64,000 nt of DNA, taken from contig JALIRH010000062.1 in NCBI GenBank assembly GCA_023055505.1, positions 2,669,115 through 2,733,114 of the forward strand, written 5' to 3'. Numbering within the stretch: the first letter of the stretch is position 1; each line of letters opens with the position of its first letter. This DNA is from Callipepla californica brunnescens. Taxonomy: Eukaryota; Chordata; Aves; Galliformes; Odontophoridae. The notes below the pieces were generated by a model. That model was given only the letters and a program-made list of their open reading frames with translations, was not told the DNA's origin and did not search any database. A program made the position numbers and the translations under genes. This document shows, piece by piece, positions 12,701 through 23,739 of the stretch.

Positions 12701-14245
12701 ACATAATATAGCTTTGTATAGCATTTTTTCCTTCTGAGATTGCAAGTATTAAATTTCTTTCATAATATCAGACTGTGCTGGTATCTTCCAGAAATGCTTC
12801 CATAGTCTGATTACTTACTTACACAGATCATGGTATGTGGTCCTAGACAAAAAGTGAGAGAATTGCATATCAGATGCATCTTTTGTATTCCCGAAAGACA
12901 TAATTATGAATCATCTATTCTACCACAGAATTGTTTCTTTTTTTTTTATAAATTATCTTGCGTTGTAGCAGTACTTATGTCAGACTTAATCTATTAAATT
13001 ATTAATTTACATTTTCCTCTACATGATATTTCCCATGTATAATGAAATTAAATTTAGCTTTTTTTCCCCTAGTAATTCCTAAAAATTCTTCTCTTTTTTT
13101 TTTTTCCTAATTAAGCACTGTAAGAAAATCTTCTCCAAAAATAAAGAAATAAACAAATAAATTAAAGTACATATAAAGTATGATATCTGTTCAAGTTTGT
13201 TCACCTCCTTAGTTTGTCATTATCACTGTGTCACTATGGTGGCATTATCCTTTTCTCTATTGTGCTCTGTTAGTTCCATCTAGCCTTGGGTCAGGATAGA
13301 TTAATCAAGTTTGTACAGAAATCTAACAAACCCTTTTTAATTCTATTCTACTCCAGTTAGGCTTGTTTCGTAAATGTGAGAAAGCCATTTACACATGCAT
13401 AATGCTGAAACCCTTTACAATTCTTTTATTAACATAAACACTTTTGAAATCTTTTGCTACTTGAGACCACCAACAGAGACAGCATTTGTAAATGAATGGT
13501 TACAACCGATTTAGCATAGCATTAGTTCTTTGATTCTCTGTTAATTTTCTTCTAATTTAATACAATAAACATTTGAACATAACAGTTATACAAATACAGT
13601 TCTCCAGATATTTCTGTTTAATTCTAATTCTCCTGGATGAAAACCTCCCTCATATTATACATTTTCTAAGATAGAGATGTATGTGCACAAATACAGAAGA
13701 ACTCATTTCCTAATTTCCCTGACATTTTTTTCTATTTCTAAGTTAAAGCAGTCACTATGTGTATTGAGGAGAAAAACAAATCAATAATAATTTATTAAAA
13801 AAAAAATCAACAAAATGCCAACTTCTGTGATATCTACCTTTTTCCTCATACCAGTATTAAGAAAAATACTATTCAAAGAAAGCAAATGAATAACAAAAAA
13901 CATTTCAAGGTAGGAAGGGAGGAACTCTGACGTCTTCTTTTCAAGGAAAATCTGTAGTTCATGGACTCATACAAGCTTTCTTCCAGAAGAAGTGGCAGAA
14001 CAGAATATTTCATAATGTCACAGAATCAGTGGATAACAACTTTATCCACCATTTCCCTCAGGAGTCACAGATGCTTATCAGGACTTGTCCAACTTCATGT
14101 TCCTTAGATAAAATTGCACACTAATCCATGGGTGAAGTCACACACCCCTGCCCAATTGTGACTTTCTTATCAGCTATCTGGACCAAAAACCTTTGACAAG
14201 AGTACAGAGAAAATACTAATTTTAACACTTGATATACAAAGTCAA
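9710..14245. other. Unassigned unique DNA with short simple repeats
   Basis: Long A+T-rich segment with no recognisable gene or transposon. It contains TTTA runs at about 9804-9824 and 10516-10535 and scattered T or A runs. Open frames do not exceed about 86 codons and none resembles a known protein. Confidence 0.55.
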
Positions 14246-14249
14246 AATG

Positions 14250-15452
14250 TTTCAGTAGCAACAGTGATGTGAAAGCAACCCTAATTCTGAATCACCATGC
14301 ACAGCTGTCATACCATATAATGAAGAATGTCTCAACCAGCTCATCTGCATTAAATGGCAGATTACAACCAGGGAACTGCCTATAGAACTACCTATATCAG
14401 CTTCACTGCTTCACTCTGAAGTAGAAAGACAGTGGATTTCAGTATTTAAAGAAGAAATATAGGAAAGATGGGGTCGGTTTCTTAACAGGGTCTGCTGTGA
14501 TAGAAAAAAGGGAAATGGTTTCAAGCTTAAAGATTTAACTTAGATATAAGGAAAAAGTTTTTTACTATGAGGGTGGTGAAGCACTGAAATGGATTGCCCA
14601 GAGAAATGAAAGATACCTCAATCCTGAAGACTTTCAAGGTGAGGCTAGGTCACGCTCTGGGCAACCTGATCTAGCTGTGGATGTCCCTGTTCATTGCAAG
14701 GATGCAATGGATGACCTTTAACTCTCCCTTCCAACTCTAAGCATTCTATGATTCTTTAGTTCTATGAAATGATCATGTCAACATTGTAATGTCACTAAAT
14801 TTTCACCATGTAGGTCATATGAATGCTCATTCACAGACAGAAAGAACACAACATACATTTCAGGGCCAATACAAGATGGGGTGACAGTTCCCTAAACCTC
14901 ATCATTGCCTGTGATGAGATGTTGCATCCCCACTGTGAGACAGTCAAAACGGTAGGCAGTAGAGCTGTGATATGTGAATTCCTCATTGAAGAAAAAGTTC
15001 AAGACAGAGCCTGAAGCAGAAAAATTGATAACCACTGTCTTTTGGGATTGGAAAGGCATTTCTTGGAATCCAGACAAACCACGAAGTCTGACCACCACAC
15101 TGTGATGCTGATTAACTGAAGGCTTGAAATTCTAGAGTTAAGCCAAAGAATAGTTTTCTTGCAACTTGGTAAAGCCTGGATCCATACCAATTTGAAGACT
15201 GTAGAAAACATTTTCAGTCCTTCCTTAACTGTCCTACCTCACCAACTACAGTCTGAATTCAGTGCCTTCTGAATTCCATCTGCTTAGATGACAAATGGAC
15301 CACATGGGCAACATTTTCCAAGCAGTGACACCATCGTAGCAGCTGTAAATCAGTGGGTCATTTCCACTGGTACAGATTTTTGTGAGTGCAAAATACAAGT
15401 TCTTGTTTGTTGCTGATGAAAATGCATAGCTAATGATGATGACTACTTTTAA
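14250..15452 (+). mobile_element. Dead mariner (DD34D) transposase, split by a CR1
   Basis: A plus-strand mariner transposase relic readable in pieces. Before the interruption (14250-14430) the DNA follows the helix-turn-helix linker region. After it (from about 14765) one reads a segment around IIACDEMLHPHCETVKTV, where the first catalytic aspartate (CDE, Asp codon 14913-14915) is kept. Next comes a block corresponding to the lysine-rich FKTQPSAGK region and TVFWDWKGI (in another frame). Then come NLKTVENIF and TVLPH, and finally the C-terminal PHGQHFPSSDTIVAAV with KCIANDDDYF at the end. The central HDNARPH motif is lost, and stops and frameshifts are frequent, so it cannot make a transposase. 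The CR1 at 14432-14760 lies inside it. Terminal inverted repeats were not located. Confidence 0.85.
14432..14760 (+). repeat. CR1 LINE 3' end nested in the mariner relic
   Basis: Plus-oriented CR1: 'aggaaagatggggtcggttt', 'gagggtggtgaagcactgaa', 'tggattgcccagagaaatga', 'gcaacctgatctagctgtgg', then 'gtccctgttcattgcaagga' and the terminal 'cattctatgattcttt' tail. About 330 bp, 5' truncated. Mariner sequence flanks both sides, so the CR1 is younger than the mariner. Confidence 0.9.
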
Positions 15453-16112
15453 GAATTAATGCTTCATAGCTGAGAATTTGCTCGATCTAATAGTGTTACT
15501 GTATTCTTTGTATCTGTTGTAGTTTCTATGGCAATAATTAGGAGACTTTATTTTCTAAACAACCTAATTTTAATTTGTAGTATCTACAATACAAGAAACA
15601 TTCTCCCAGTTTACTAAAAATACTAAAATCTAACAAACTTGCCTTTATTCAAGTGTTTGCAAAAGACTATATTAACTGACATAACATCTATGTTAAAAGT
15701 TTAATTTGCAGAAGGTGGGTTGGTTTTTCTTTTCTTTTTCTTTTTTTTTTTTTTTTGGTGTTGTTTTTTGTGGGGGGGATGGTGTTATTTGTAGGTATTT
15801 AACTAGCTACTGCAGCCAGTGGCAAAAATTATCAGGAAATATAAGTTCCAAAAAAATGTTGTAAATGTCAAGTCTTGCATATATATTAATAGATAATGTG
15901 GGATATGTGGGATGACTATTAATAAGAGAAATTACAGAGTGTGAGGTTTTTCTTATGGATAAAATTTATATCTCTTATATTTTAAAATAGCTAATTACAA
16001 CAATTGTTAAAACTTTTCAACTCCCAGGAAGGATGCTGAAAATATTGAAATATTACAATATTGAATTTTACACTCACTCTTCTTATACGCTGTACTAAGT
16101 TTATTATTATTA

Positions 16113-16136
16113 TTTGTTTGTTTGTTTGTTTGTTTA
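16113..16136. repeat. (TTTG)n microsatellite
   Basis: Five to six TTTG units following a short TTA run. Confidence 0.9.
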
Positions 16137-16603
16137 TTTTAACCAAACTCTAAGGAAAATGAAGAGATAGAAGTGCATGGAAAACAAATATTTATCAAAA
16201 ATATTGTCCTGGAAAAAGAAAGACAAATTAGGAGAGATAAAGAATGTTTCCACTCTTTCCCTTGAGGAAAATGACAAAGAGAAGGTTCAAACAGAGCTTG
16301 AAATATACTCAGAGGACCAGACATAAACAGGAAGTGGTTTCCAAGAGAGTGGGAGTCTGCCTCTCAGCTAACATGGATTAATGAAATGGTTGGTAAAGGA
16401 GAGATGCCCTTTTACGTGACTCATTTTTGTAATAATGACATTTAGTACTGTGGAGAGTACAGTGCAAGATTATAGCTTACGAGCTAGAGCTAGATATAAG
16501 GGAGAAAATAAAAAGGAGTCTACGAAGTATTTCTCAATGTTTTTCCTTTCCATGTGCTCAAATAAGTGAATGGACTTCATGTATGAACCTTAGTTTTATT
16601 TTT

Positions 16604-16636
16604 GCGTGTGTGTGTTTGTGTGTGTGTGTGTGTGTG
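16604..16636. repeat. (TG)n microsatellite
   Basis: About 16 TG units with one T interruption. Confidence 0.9.
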
Positions 16637-16700
16637 ACCTGATTTCTCTAAAAGTACTGCAGAATAAAAAGTCTCAGTATTGGGAAGAAGTCTGTATAGT

Positions 16701-16768
16701 CCACAGAATCATAGAATCATAGATTTGCTCAAGTTGGAAAAGATCTTCAAGATCACAGTTGATTTGTT
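16701..16768 (-). repeat. CR1 LINE 3' tail fragment
   Basis: 'agaatcatagaatcatagat' followed by 'aagttggaaaagatcttcaa' and 'gatcac' is the reverse complement of a CR1 tail. Sequence beyond about 16770 is no longer recognisable. Confidence 0.7.
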
Positions 16769-17052
16769 AGTCATGAATATGACAATTCTTGCCAGGGAAG
16801 AACATTTAAGAGCATCATCATGCATCCAAGCAGTCCTTCTCATATGAAGTTATACAGTTTCCTTTACTATGAGATTAGACAAACAATTGGATTCAGTTTT
16901 TACCTTTCAGTGGGCACTTGGCAGTAGACTTAAGCTGGATTTGAGAAGTAGATCAATGCAGTTGAGATCCATTTTCAAATGTACCTTAGCAACATAAATT
17001 CTAGAAATTTTCTTATATTTGTTAACGATAAAGATAGTGAATATTTGTCTTT

Positions 17053-17577
17053 TGTTACGGTCCTATGACTTCTGTCATTTGTATTGCACATCATAATATA
17101 ATGTAGAGCACAGGGATTTAAAGAGTTAGTATTTCAGTTCCATGGTAGGTACCTGTTTCGCAGAAGAGAAGAAGAAATACATACCTCACTTTGTGTTCCT
17201 GTTTTCCATTCAGATAGAAAGATTGAACTGCACTCAAGTCATGAGACTGCCTTGATTTTGATGCTTGTCTCAGCAGTGCATGCTCTCTAGCCATCATGCC
17301 TTCAGCAATAGTATAAGGCCTTTGGTTTTGGACACTCCCGTTTTATTTGACCTATTAACCTCAGTTCCAATTGTATTATATTGTGACATCTTGCATTCCA
17401 ATATCGTACTTGGTAAATTAACTTTACTCCTCAGATCATTGCTACTGTTTTGTTTTTAGGCCCATCTTCCTACACTTTCTCCTTCTCCCCACTCCTCTTT
17501 CCCAGGGTGTGGGGCCATGGGTCCTCTCACCCTGTTACTCACAGAATCGGGCCAAACTGGCCCATGATCTGTTGACA
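17053..17577 (+). mobile_element. Family A solo LTR, older copy
   Basis: Collinear with the family A LTRs at 21120, 47283 and 54664: TG start at 17053, 'gcacatcataatataatgta', 'gggatttaaagagttagtat', 'ccaattgtattatattgtga', 'tcagatcattgctactgttt' and a terminal 'gatctgttgaca' ending at 17577. No clean 5-bp duplication flanks it (TCTTT against CTCCT), consistent with age. Sequence just downstream (17578-17655) is GC-rich and might be a remnant of internal ERV sequence. Confidence 0.85.
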
Positions 17578-17659
17578 CTCCTCCTTCCCTCTTGTTTTGG
17601 GCCATTGGGTTTGTGGGCCTGCTGTCTCCCTGTGGCAGACATGGGTAAGTCCATGACAT

Positions 17660-20130
17660 CTGTAAAGCTCTTTAAGAATTACAGGTTAATTGCTGAAAAT
17701 GAAGATTATTACCATTATTATTTTTTGTCACATTTTCTATCTACGGCAATTTCAAATTCTACTTAAAACTTAACAATTTCATGCAAATTGCACCACTATG
17801 AAGTGAGGTAGCTGGAGAATGGCAAGGTCTTTTACATATCTCACCTGTTCTCACTAGAAAAAGCTTCAAAGCAGATTAAAGATATTGCATTTAGCAAATA
17901 TGCTCTGAGTATTGAAAAGCATGGTGTAAATAGGAACAAAGGGTCTTAGACATATACATGCATTTGTCTTAAAAAAATAAATAACAATAGGGATGTTGAC
18001 CAATAGACATAGAAAAGTTATACATTTCAGAGGAAAAATCATTAATAAAAATGTTTTGAATACTGAAAAGCTGGGTGGTTGCTTTCCAAAATTGTAAGAA
18101 AATCCTTAAAAAAACAAGGCTTAGAATGAATATGTGTGTTTAATATTATATTTAAATGTTTCAGTGTGAAATGAAGATTTGCTTTTGGAATTATTTGTTT
18201 TATATTTATATTATATGAAAAAAGTATATGAGATAATGGAAAATGCTGTGTCAAAAATGAAATTTTTAAATAGGTTTACAAGGTATTTGTACATATTATG
18301 TCTTTCCTATTCCCTATATGTTAAAAAGGTGTGCCAGTACGTTACCTTCCAACTTTTATACTAGAAAATAGGAAGATAACAGTGATTCTGAGTATTTGTC
18401 CAGTTTGTTGAAGCCACTGAGATATCCAACAGAAGAAACTGTGAAACAAAACTGACATTTGGCTATTAGAATGCTAACTTACCATTAAAATATATTATTT
18501 TATGTATTTGTTTGTATAGGATTTACTCCAGTACTCTTCTACTCTTTCAGGTAATGATGCTAGATTCAGATAATTCAGATGCTGGAATAATTTCCCATTA
18601 TTAATTTATAATTTGTGTCATCTCATTTTGCATTTCATTGAACTGAAGTGATAGTGATGACTAACACATTTTATAGACCTAATGGATGCATTCTAGGGAA
18701 GTGGAGAGGTTGTTTGTCTTTGTGATACATTTTAATTTAACATTCAGAAAATCTGAAGAAGAATTTCTGGATTATCAGAAGAAAAAACGTCCTTTCATAG
18801 TAAATTGTTAATTATCGTCATAATAAAATAAAGAATAATATTGCCCTTCAAAAATATGTCTCTAAATATGGAAACAACATATGACTGAGAAGAATCTGAA
18901 AGAAATAATTCATTCAAAACAACACAAAACAGAAGAAAACAAATGAAGTACAAACTATGTAGTTGGAAAAGCATATGTACACTTCAAGAGGAAATTAATA
19001 GTTATGAAATCTTAAAATACATTACTATACACTACTGTGTGATAAAGGTTGTCCTTTAAAATTTTCTAAGCACCAGATATTTACACATTAAATGCTATGA
19101 AATTCTCTACAATGAACATACTGGAACAGTGTACAGGGCTTCTAACTACAACCTGTGTCACTTGCTGTTTAACGATTTACAAAGCAACAAGAGACACATT
19201 TCAATTATATTGATTATGTTTACATATTTATACACATAAACAAGTAAAGAATAAGCTAACATAAACTGGTTAGAGCAAGGCTAAAGAAAGTTCACAGAAT
19301 ACCTGGTGCACTTTGGCATGTAAATTACCTTTAAGAACCTGCAGGATTTTGCAAATATCATCACACATATAAGCTTTATAATAGGTCTTTATTTCCTTAA
19401 ATATATATATATATGGAATGTACAGTGGCTAAATAGAGACTAAATTTGTTTCAATCATATTTAAACTTGTGTCTTGCATTATGATTGTAAGTGGTGTGTA
19501 GAAAAGAATGATAATTGGATAATGAAACACAAAGTTTTACACTAATATCTTCCTCACCTCTAACAAAATTTCATATATAAAGTATATGAATATATTTCAT
19601 ATGACTGTATAGGTCAGAAGAATTTTCTGAGTATAAGCCTTCAGAGAATTTCTTTGATCAGTTTGTTTGTTTGTTTGTTTCTGAGAGTCAGTAACAACAC
19701 AGAGAACACAATTCCCTAAATGAAATGACAGCAGCTTTCAATAAGTCTATCACATCGAATCTCATCTATAGTTTTATTATTCCAGCCATTTAATTTTCTG
19801 AGGTTCTTCTCTAATTCTGTGGTGTCTTGTCCTTCATTCAAGTTAATTTGAATAATTTAGCATCATGAGAGATATTTCTCATCTCACTACTCTCTTTTCC
19901 AAGCTGGAATGAATGGTTTGAACAGTGGAACTACCAATCCATATAACTGTATCACTCACTTAATTACACATTTCTTCTAATCACTTATCCTTACTTTCAA
20001 TTGCACCTCTTTTAAATAGATATCAAAACCTTCTTCACCTCTGTGCCATAACTACTTCATTCTGAGGTAGATTGTTATAAACCTTTTTGAAATTCATGTG
20101 TACAGTAATCATATTGATTCTCCCTAAGGA
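17660..20130. other. Unassigned DNA
   Basis: A+T-rich, no gene recognised. It includes a short TA run (19400-19414) and a GTTT run (about 19661-19680). Confidence 0.55.
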
Positions 20131-20134
20131 CTTT

Positions 20135-20875
20135 TGTGAAAGACAGAAACTGTTTTCTTTTATTAATTGTCTCAAAGCTTGCTTCGTGAGGCCTTTCTGG
20201 TGATAAGACTCTAAGTGGGAACTGCAGGTTATCTGGGTGGGTGTCACCGTGCCACAGTGCCTCTGCTTATTGTTGCAAAGATAAGCAGAAGTGGGGCCAA
20301 GCATGTCTTTTTCGGGGTTCGGCTTGGAGAAGCTGATCACTGCAAAAGGCAATAATGCTTGTGCATGGCAACGAAGGTATCACTCCCTGCTGGCTTATCT
20401 GTTGTGCAAGGTATGTCACACTAACAGAGAAAAAAAAGAAAAAAAACTGAGAAATGGGGGATAAAAGGCCTTCACTAAACTAGCGACTTTGGAGAAGAGC
20501 TCCCAAAGAAAAAATCTTTGATGGAGAACTCCCGAAGAGGAAACAGAGAATTCCCTGAGGGGGGGGAAACTCTGCAGACGGACCCTGAGGCCTGCTTGCT
20601 GTCATCTCCCATCCCCCGCGGTGAACAGACGAGTTCCTGAGACTACGAACCTCGCTGGACCCACGGTGGTGATTATATCTCTCTTGCTTTCTATCAAGAC
20701 TCCTTGCTTTTTATCCCTTTTCTATCGCTCACCTTCCCTTCCCCATATCCCTAAGCAACTAGTAATTGTAATAAACTGGTTGGGCTAACATCTGACCCGT
20801 TGTGTCTTAATCTCGCCATCGGGTATACACATAATCAAAGAACCTCGTCTCCCTCCTTTATATTGGAGCGTGACA
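20135..20875 (+). mobile_element. Family B solo LTR, short form
   Basis: Begins TGTGAAAGACAG and ends GGAGCGTGACA, with a TATA-like GATAAAAGG at about 20461 and a polyadenylation signal AATAAA at 20770-20775, the order expected of an LTR. The 741-bp element is collinear with the copy at 22521-23621 except for about 360 bp present only there. CTTT lies on both sides (20131-20134 and 20876-20879), a probable but shortened target duplication. The minus-strand 105-codon open frame inside it is chance. Confidence 0.85.
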
Positions 20876-21119
20876 CTTTACATTTATGCAAGTATTTTTA
20901 TTTATTCTATGTCAAAGTGTTGGCTAACTTGACTAACGTTCTACATTCAAACACCAGGACTTCCCATAGATGAGAGTTAATTATCACAGACCAAGGTGAT
21001 TTTAAGAACTTACAGAGTGTTAAAAAAATCAGCCTATTATCCTTTTAGAAAGAAAACTGTGAATACATATTTTCCATGTTAAAGAACTTTTTGAATTGGA
21101 GAAATTTACATAACATTAT
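20876..21119. other. Spacer between LTRs
   Basis: A+T-rich sequence without recognised features. It does not look like retroviral internal sequence. Confidence 0.5.
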
Positions 21120-21667
21120 TGTCATGATTTTATGATTTTTGGTATTGGTATTCCACATTATAACATCATGTAGCGTATTGGGAGTTACAGAGTTGATGCT
21201 CCAGCTCCATGGATCATCAAGAGTTCTGGGTATACCTTACCAGAGGAGAAGAACTACGTTCCCCAGAGGACTTTGCATTGCTTTGTATTTTTATGTTTTT
21301 CTACTCAGAGGGAAAGATAAAAACTATTTGCTTGTCACAAGACACTCAATTTCCTTTTGGATCAATCCAGGTGCTTGCTAACTGTCTCGCTTTCAGTGTT
21401 TAGTGTAAAGCCTTCAGTTTATTGGACACTCTCTCTTGCTCATTTTATTTATTTATTAGCTTCAATTACAATTATATTGTATTATATTGTGTTATTTTGC
21501 TTTCCAATAGAATCAGATCGTTGCCATTGTTTTGTGTCTAGGCCCATTTCCCTTCTCCTTTTTCCCTTTCCCCCTTCTCCTTTTCTGGGGTGTGGGTCCA
21601 CGGGTCTGTGGGTCCCCCACCCCAATCATCATGGAACTAGGCCAAACCAGCCCGTAAACTGTTGGAA
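21120..21667 (+). mobile_element. Family A solo LTR with target duplication
   Basis: 548 bp beginning TGTCATGATTTTATG and ending CTGTTGGAA, where other copies end GTTGACA. A perfect 5-bp duplication ATTAT flanks it (21115-21119 and 21668-21672). There is a TATA-like GATAAAAA at about 21317. Five-base duplications fit ERVL/ERVK-type integrases rather than the 4 bp typical of gammaretrovirus-like elements. No internal viral genes are present. Confidence 0.92.
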
Positions 21668-21685
21668 ATTATTATATACTGTACA

Positions 21686-21988
21686 TGTCATAGAATCATG
21701 AGTTGCTCAGGGTGTAAAAGACCTTCAAGATCAAGTCCAACCCTAACCTAACCATACTACCCTAACTCTAACAACCCATCACTAAATCATGTCCTTGAAC
21801 ACCACATCCAGGCAGTTTTTAAACATACTCAGAGATGGTGACTCATCCACCCTCGTGGGGAGCCTGTCCCAGTGCTTAACAACCCTTTCTGTAAAGAATT
21901 TTTTCCTAATATCTAACCTAAACCTTTCCTGACACAACATGAGGCCATTTCCCTTTGTCCTGTCACCTGTCACTAGTGAGAAGAGACC
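21686..21988 (-). repeat. CR1 LINE 3' end, subfamily with CCTAAC-rich tail region
   Basis: Minus-oriented CR1: 'atagaatcatgagttgctca', a CCTAAC-rich segment at 21737-21775, 'ggggagcctgtcccagtgct', and 'tgtcctgtcacctgtcacta'. On the minus strand one reads the ORF2 end with [11 protein letters not shown] and [19 protein letters not shown]. About 300 bp, 5' truncated. It begins 14 bp after the target duplication of the preceding LTR. Confidence 0.9.
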
Positions 21989-21989
21989 A

Positions 21990-22515
21990 ATAATAGATTT
22001 AATGTGATGAACTGTATTTCTGTTCTTCTCATGAGTACAAGAAATGATACAATATGATCCACTGAAATGATTTACTGAGGCAACATGCCACCACAACCAC
22101 TTACTTCCTCTCCACCCCAGATTCAAATGGCTCTCCTATCCCTTCTTATTAGAGAAACAGTGCTCCTAATTCCAATGTGAAACAGAAAAGATCAGATTTC
22201 ATACATACAAATTTTACTGTTCCAGGGTACAGATTTTTGACATTACATTTGTTTTTCATGTTTCATCATTCATTTATCATGATATACATATTTTCTTCAT
22301 TTATTGTAAGTATTTTTTAATTATTATTATTATTCGAGTTCTACTGAGCTTAGAAAGTGCATAGTACCTTTTTTCCTCTGGATGTGATTCAGATTTTCAC
22401 ATATTTCAGTATTTTCATTGTATTATCGATTATTATTTCCAAATATTCTTTGAGAATATTGTACTGCAAGAATATAACAGAAATAACATTTTGAAGGCTT
22501 ATGAAAAATTAAGTG
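21990..22515. other. Unassigned DNA
   Basis: A+T-rich, nothing recognised. Confidence 0.5.
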
Positions 22516-22520
22516 CTTTG

Positions 22521-23621
22521 TGTGAAGGACAGAAATTGTTTTTACTTTTATTGTCTCAAAGCTTGCTTCATTAGGCCTTTCTGGTTATAAGACTTTAATC
22601 GACAACTGCCAATCATCTAGACGGTTTTCGCAGTACCTCAATGTCTCTGTTTATGGCTGTAAAGATAAGCAGAAATAGGGGCAAATAGTCTTTTCCTGGG
22701 GTAAGGCTTGGAGAAGCTGATTACCACGAAGGACGATAATACATGTACATGGCAACGAAGGTGCTACTCCCTGCTGATTTGTCTGTTAGTCCAGATGTGT
22801 TACACAGAGAACAAAACTTAGAAATGGGGGTGGACATCAATCAAACTAATGTAAGAATGTGGAGGCAGCTAAACTTGTCAATAAGAAAGAAGGAAAGATA
22901 TCCTGTTGTCCCAACAAGATAACCAAACAGATGTCTTTCTTAAATAAAACACCCACAGAAATGGTGAGGAGCTCTCCCCCTTCAAGATTTGAAAATTTAC
23001 AGCAAAATTGACATTTAGGTTTAAACCCCTCTATAACCAGAATTTGGAATGTGATGAATATGCATGTGCTATACCTTTAAATATGTATTCGTATCTCTCT
23101 TTGGTGTGCATGTTTGGTGGAGCAACCCGCCATGTACCCAGTGCAGTAATGGGGGAAATAGCTGTTTGACATAACTCATTGGTGTGTTGAGTTGCTCAAT
23201 TGGTTTTCTCGGCACCACAAAACCAAAGACTTTGGAGAAGAGACTTCGCTGAGGGGAAAACCTCTTTGGAAGAAACACCACCCCCACCACCACCCCCATG
23301 GTGCCCTGCTTGCTGCGAAGCTTCCTGGCTTTCTCCCATCCCCTGTGGTGACCAGACGAGTTCCTGAGATCAATGGACTACAGACCTCACTGGATCCATG
23401 GAGGTGATGCTCTCTTTCTCTCTCTCTTATTTTCTGACAAGTCTCCTTGCTTTTTTTCTCTTTTCTATCACCCACCTTCCCTTCCCCATACCCCTAAGCA
23501 ACTAGTAATTGTAATAAACTGGTTGGGCTCACATTTGACCCGTTGTGTCTTAATCTCGCCTTCAGGTATACATATGTACACATAAAGAATATCTTCTCCC
23601 TCCTTATATTGGAGCATGACA
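22521..23621 (+). mobile_element. Family B solo LTR, long form, with target duplication
   Basis: 1101 bp beginning TGTGAAGGACAG and ending GGAGCATGACA, flanked by a perfect CTTTG duplication (22516-22520 and 23622-23626). AATAAA is at 23513-23518. Relative to the short form at 20135-20875 it carries about 360-370 extra bases (roughly 22850-23215) between 'gaaatggggg' and 'gactttggagaagag'. Either this copy gained an insertion or the other lost a U3 segment. No gag, pol or env sequence is attached. Confidence 0.9.
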
Positions 23622-23739
23622 CTTTGACTTAAATTTTTGCCATAATTCTCATATATTACTTATAGGTCTTTGTCATAAACTTGTGAACATTCACAGAAAA
23701 CTAAAAGTGTAAGAAAAAAAAAGCATTTATATCTAAATC

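Larger units (their letters stand above)
15455..16700. other. Unassigned DNA with simple repeats
   Basis: Holds a pyrimidine/T run (15727-15756), a TTTG run (16113-16136) and a TG run (16604-16636). No gene or transposon recognised. Confidence 0.55.

Noticed and set aside
21737..21775. Telomere-like CCTAAC/CCCTAA run
   Set aside because: It is part of the tail region of a recognised CR1 subfamily and is irregular, so not an interstitial telomere.
20135..23621. Reading the two family B LTRs as one provirus
   Set aside because: The spacer contains another solo LTR, a CR1 and A+T-rich DNA but no viral genes, and each LTR has its own short flanking duplication.
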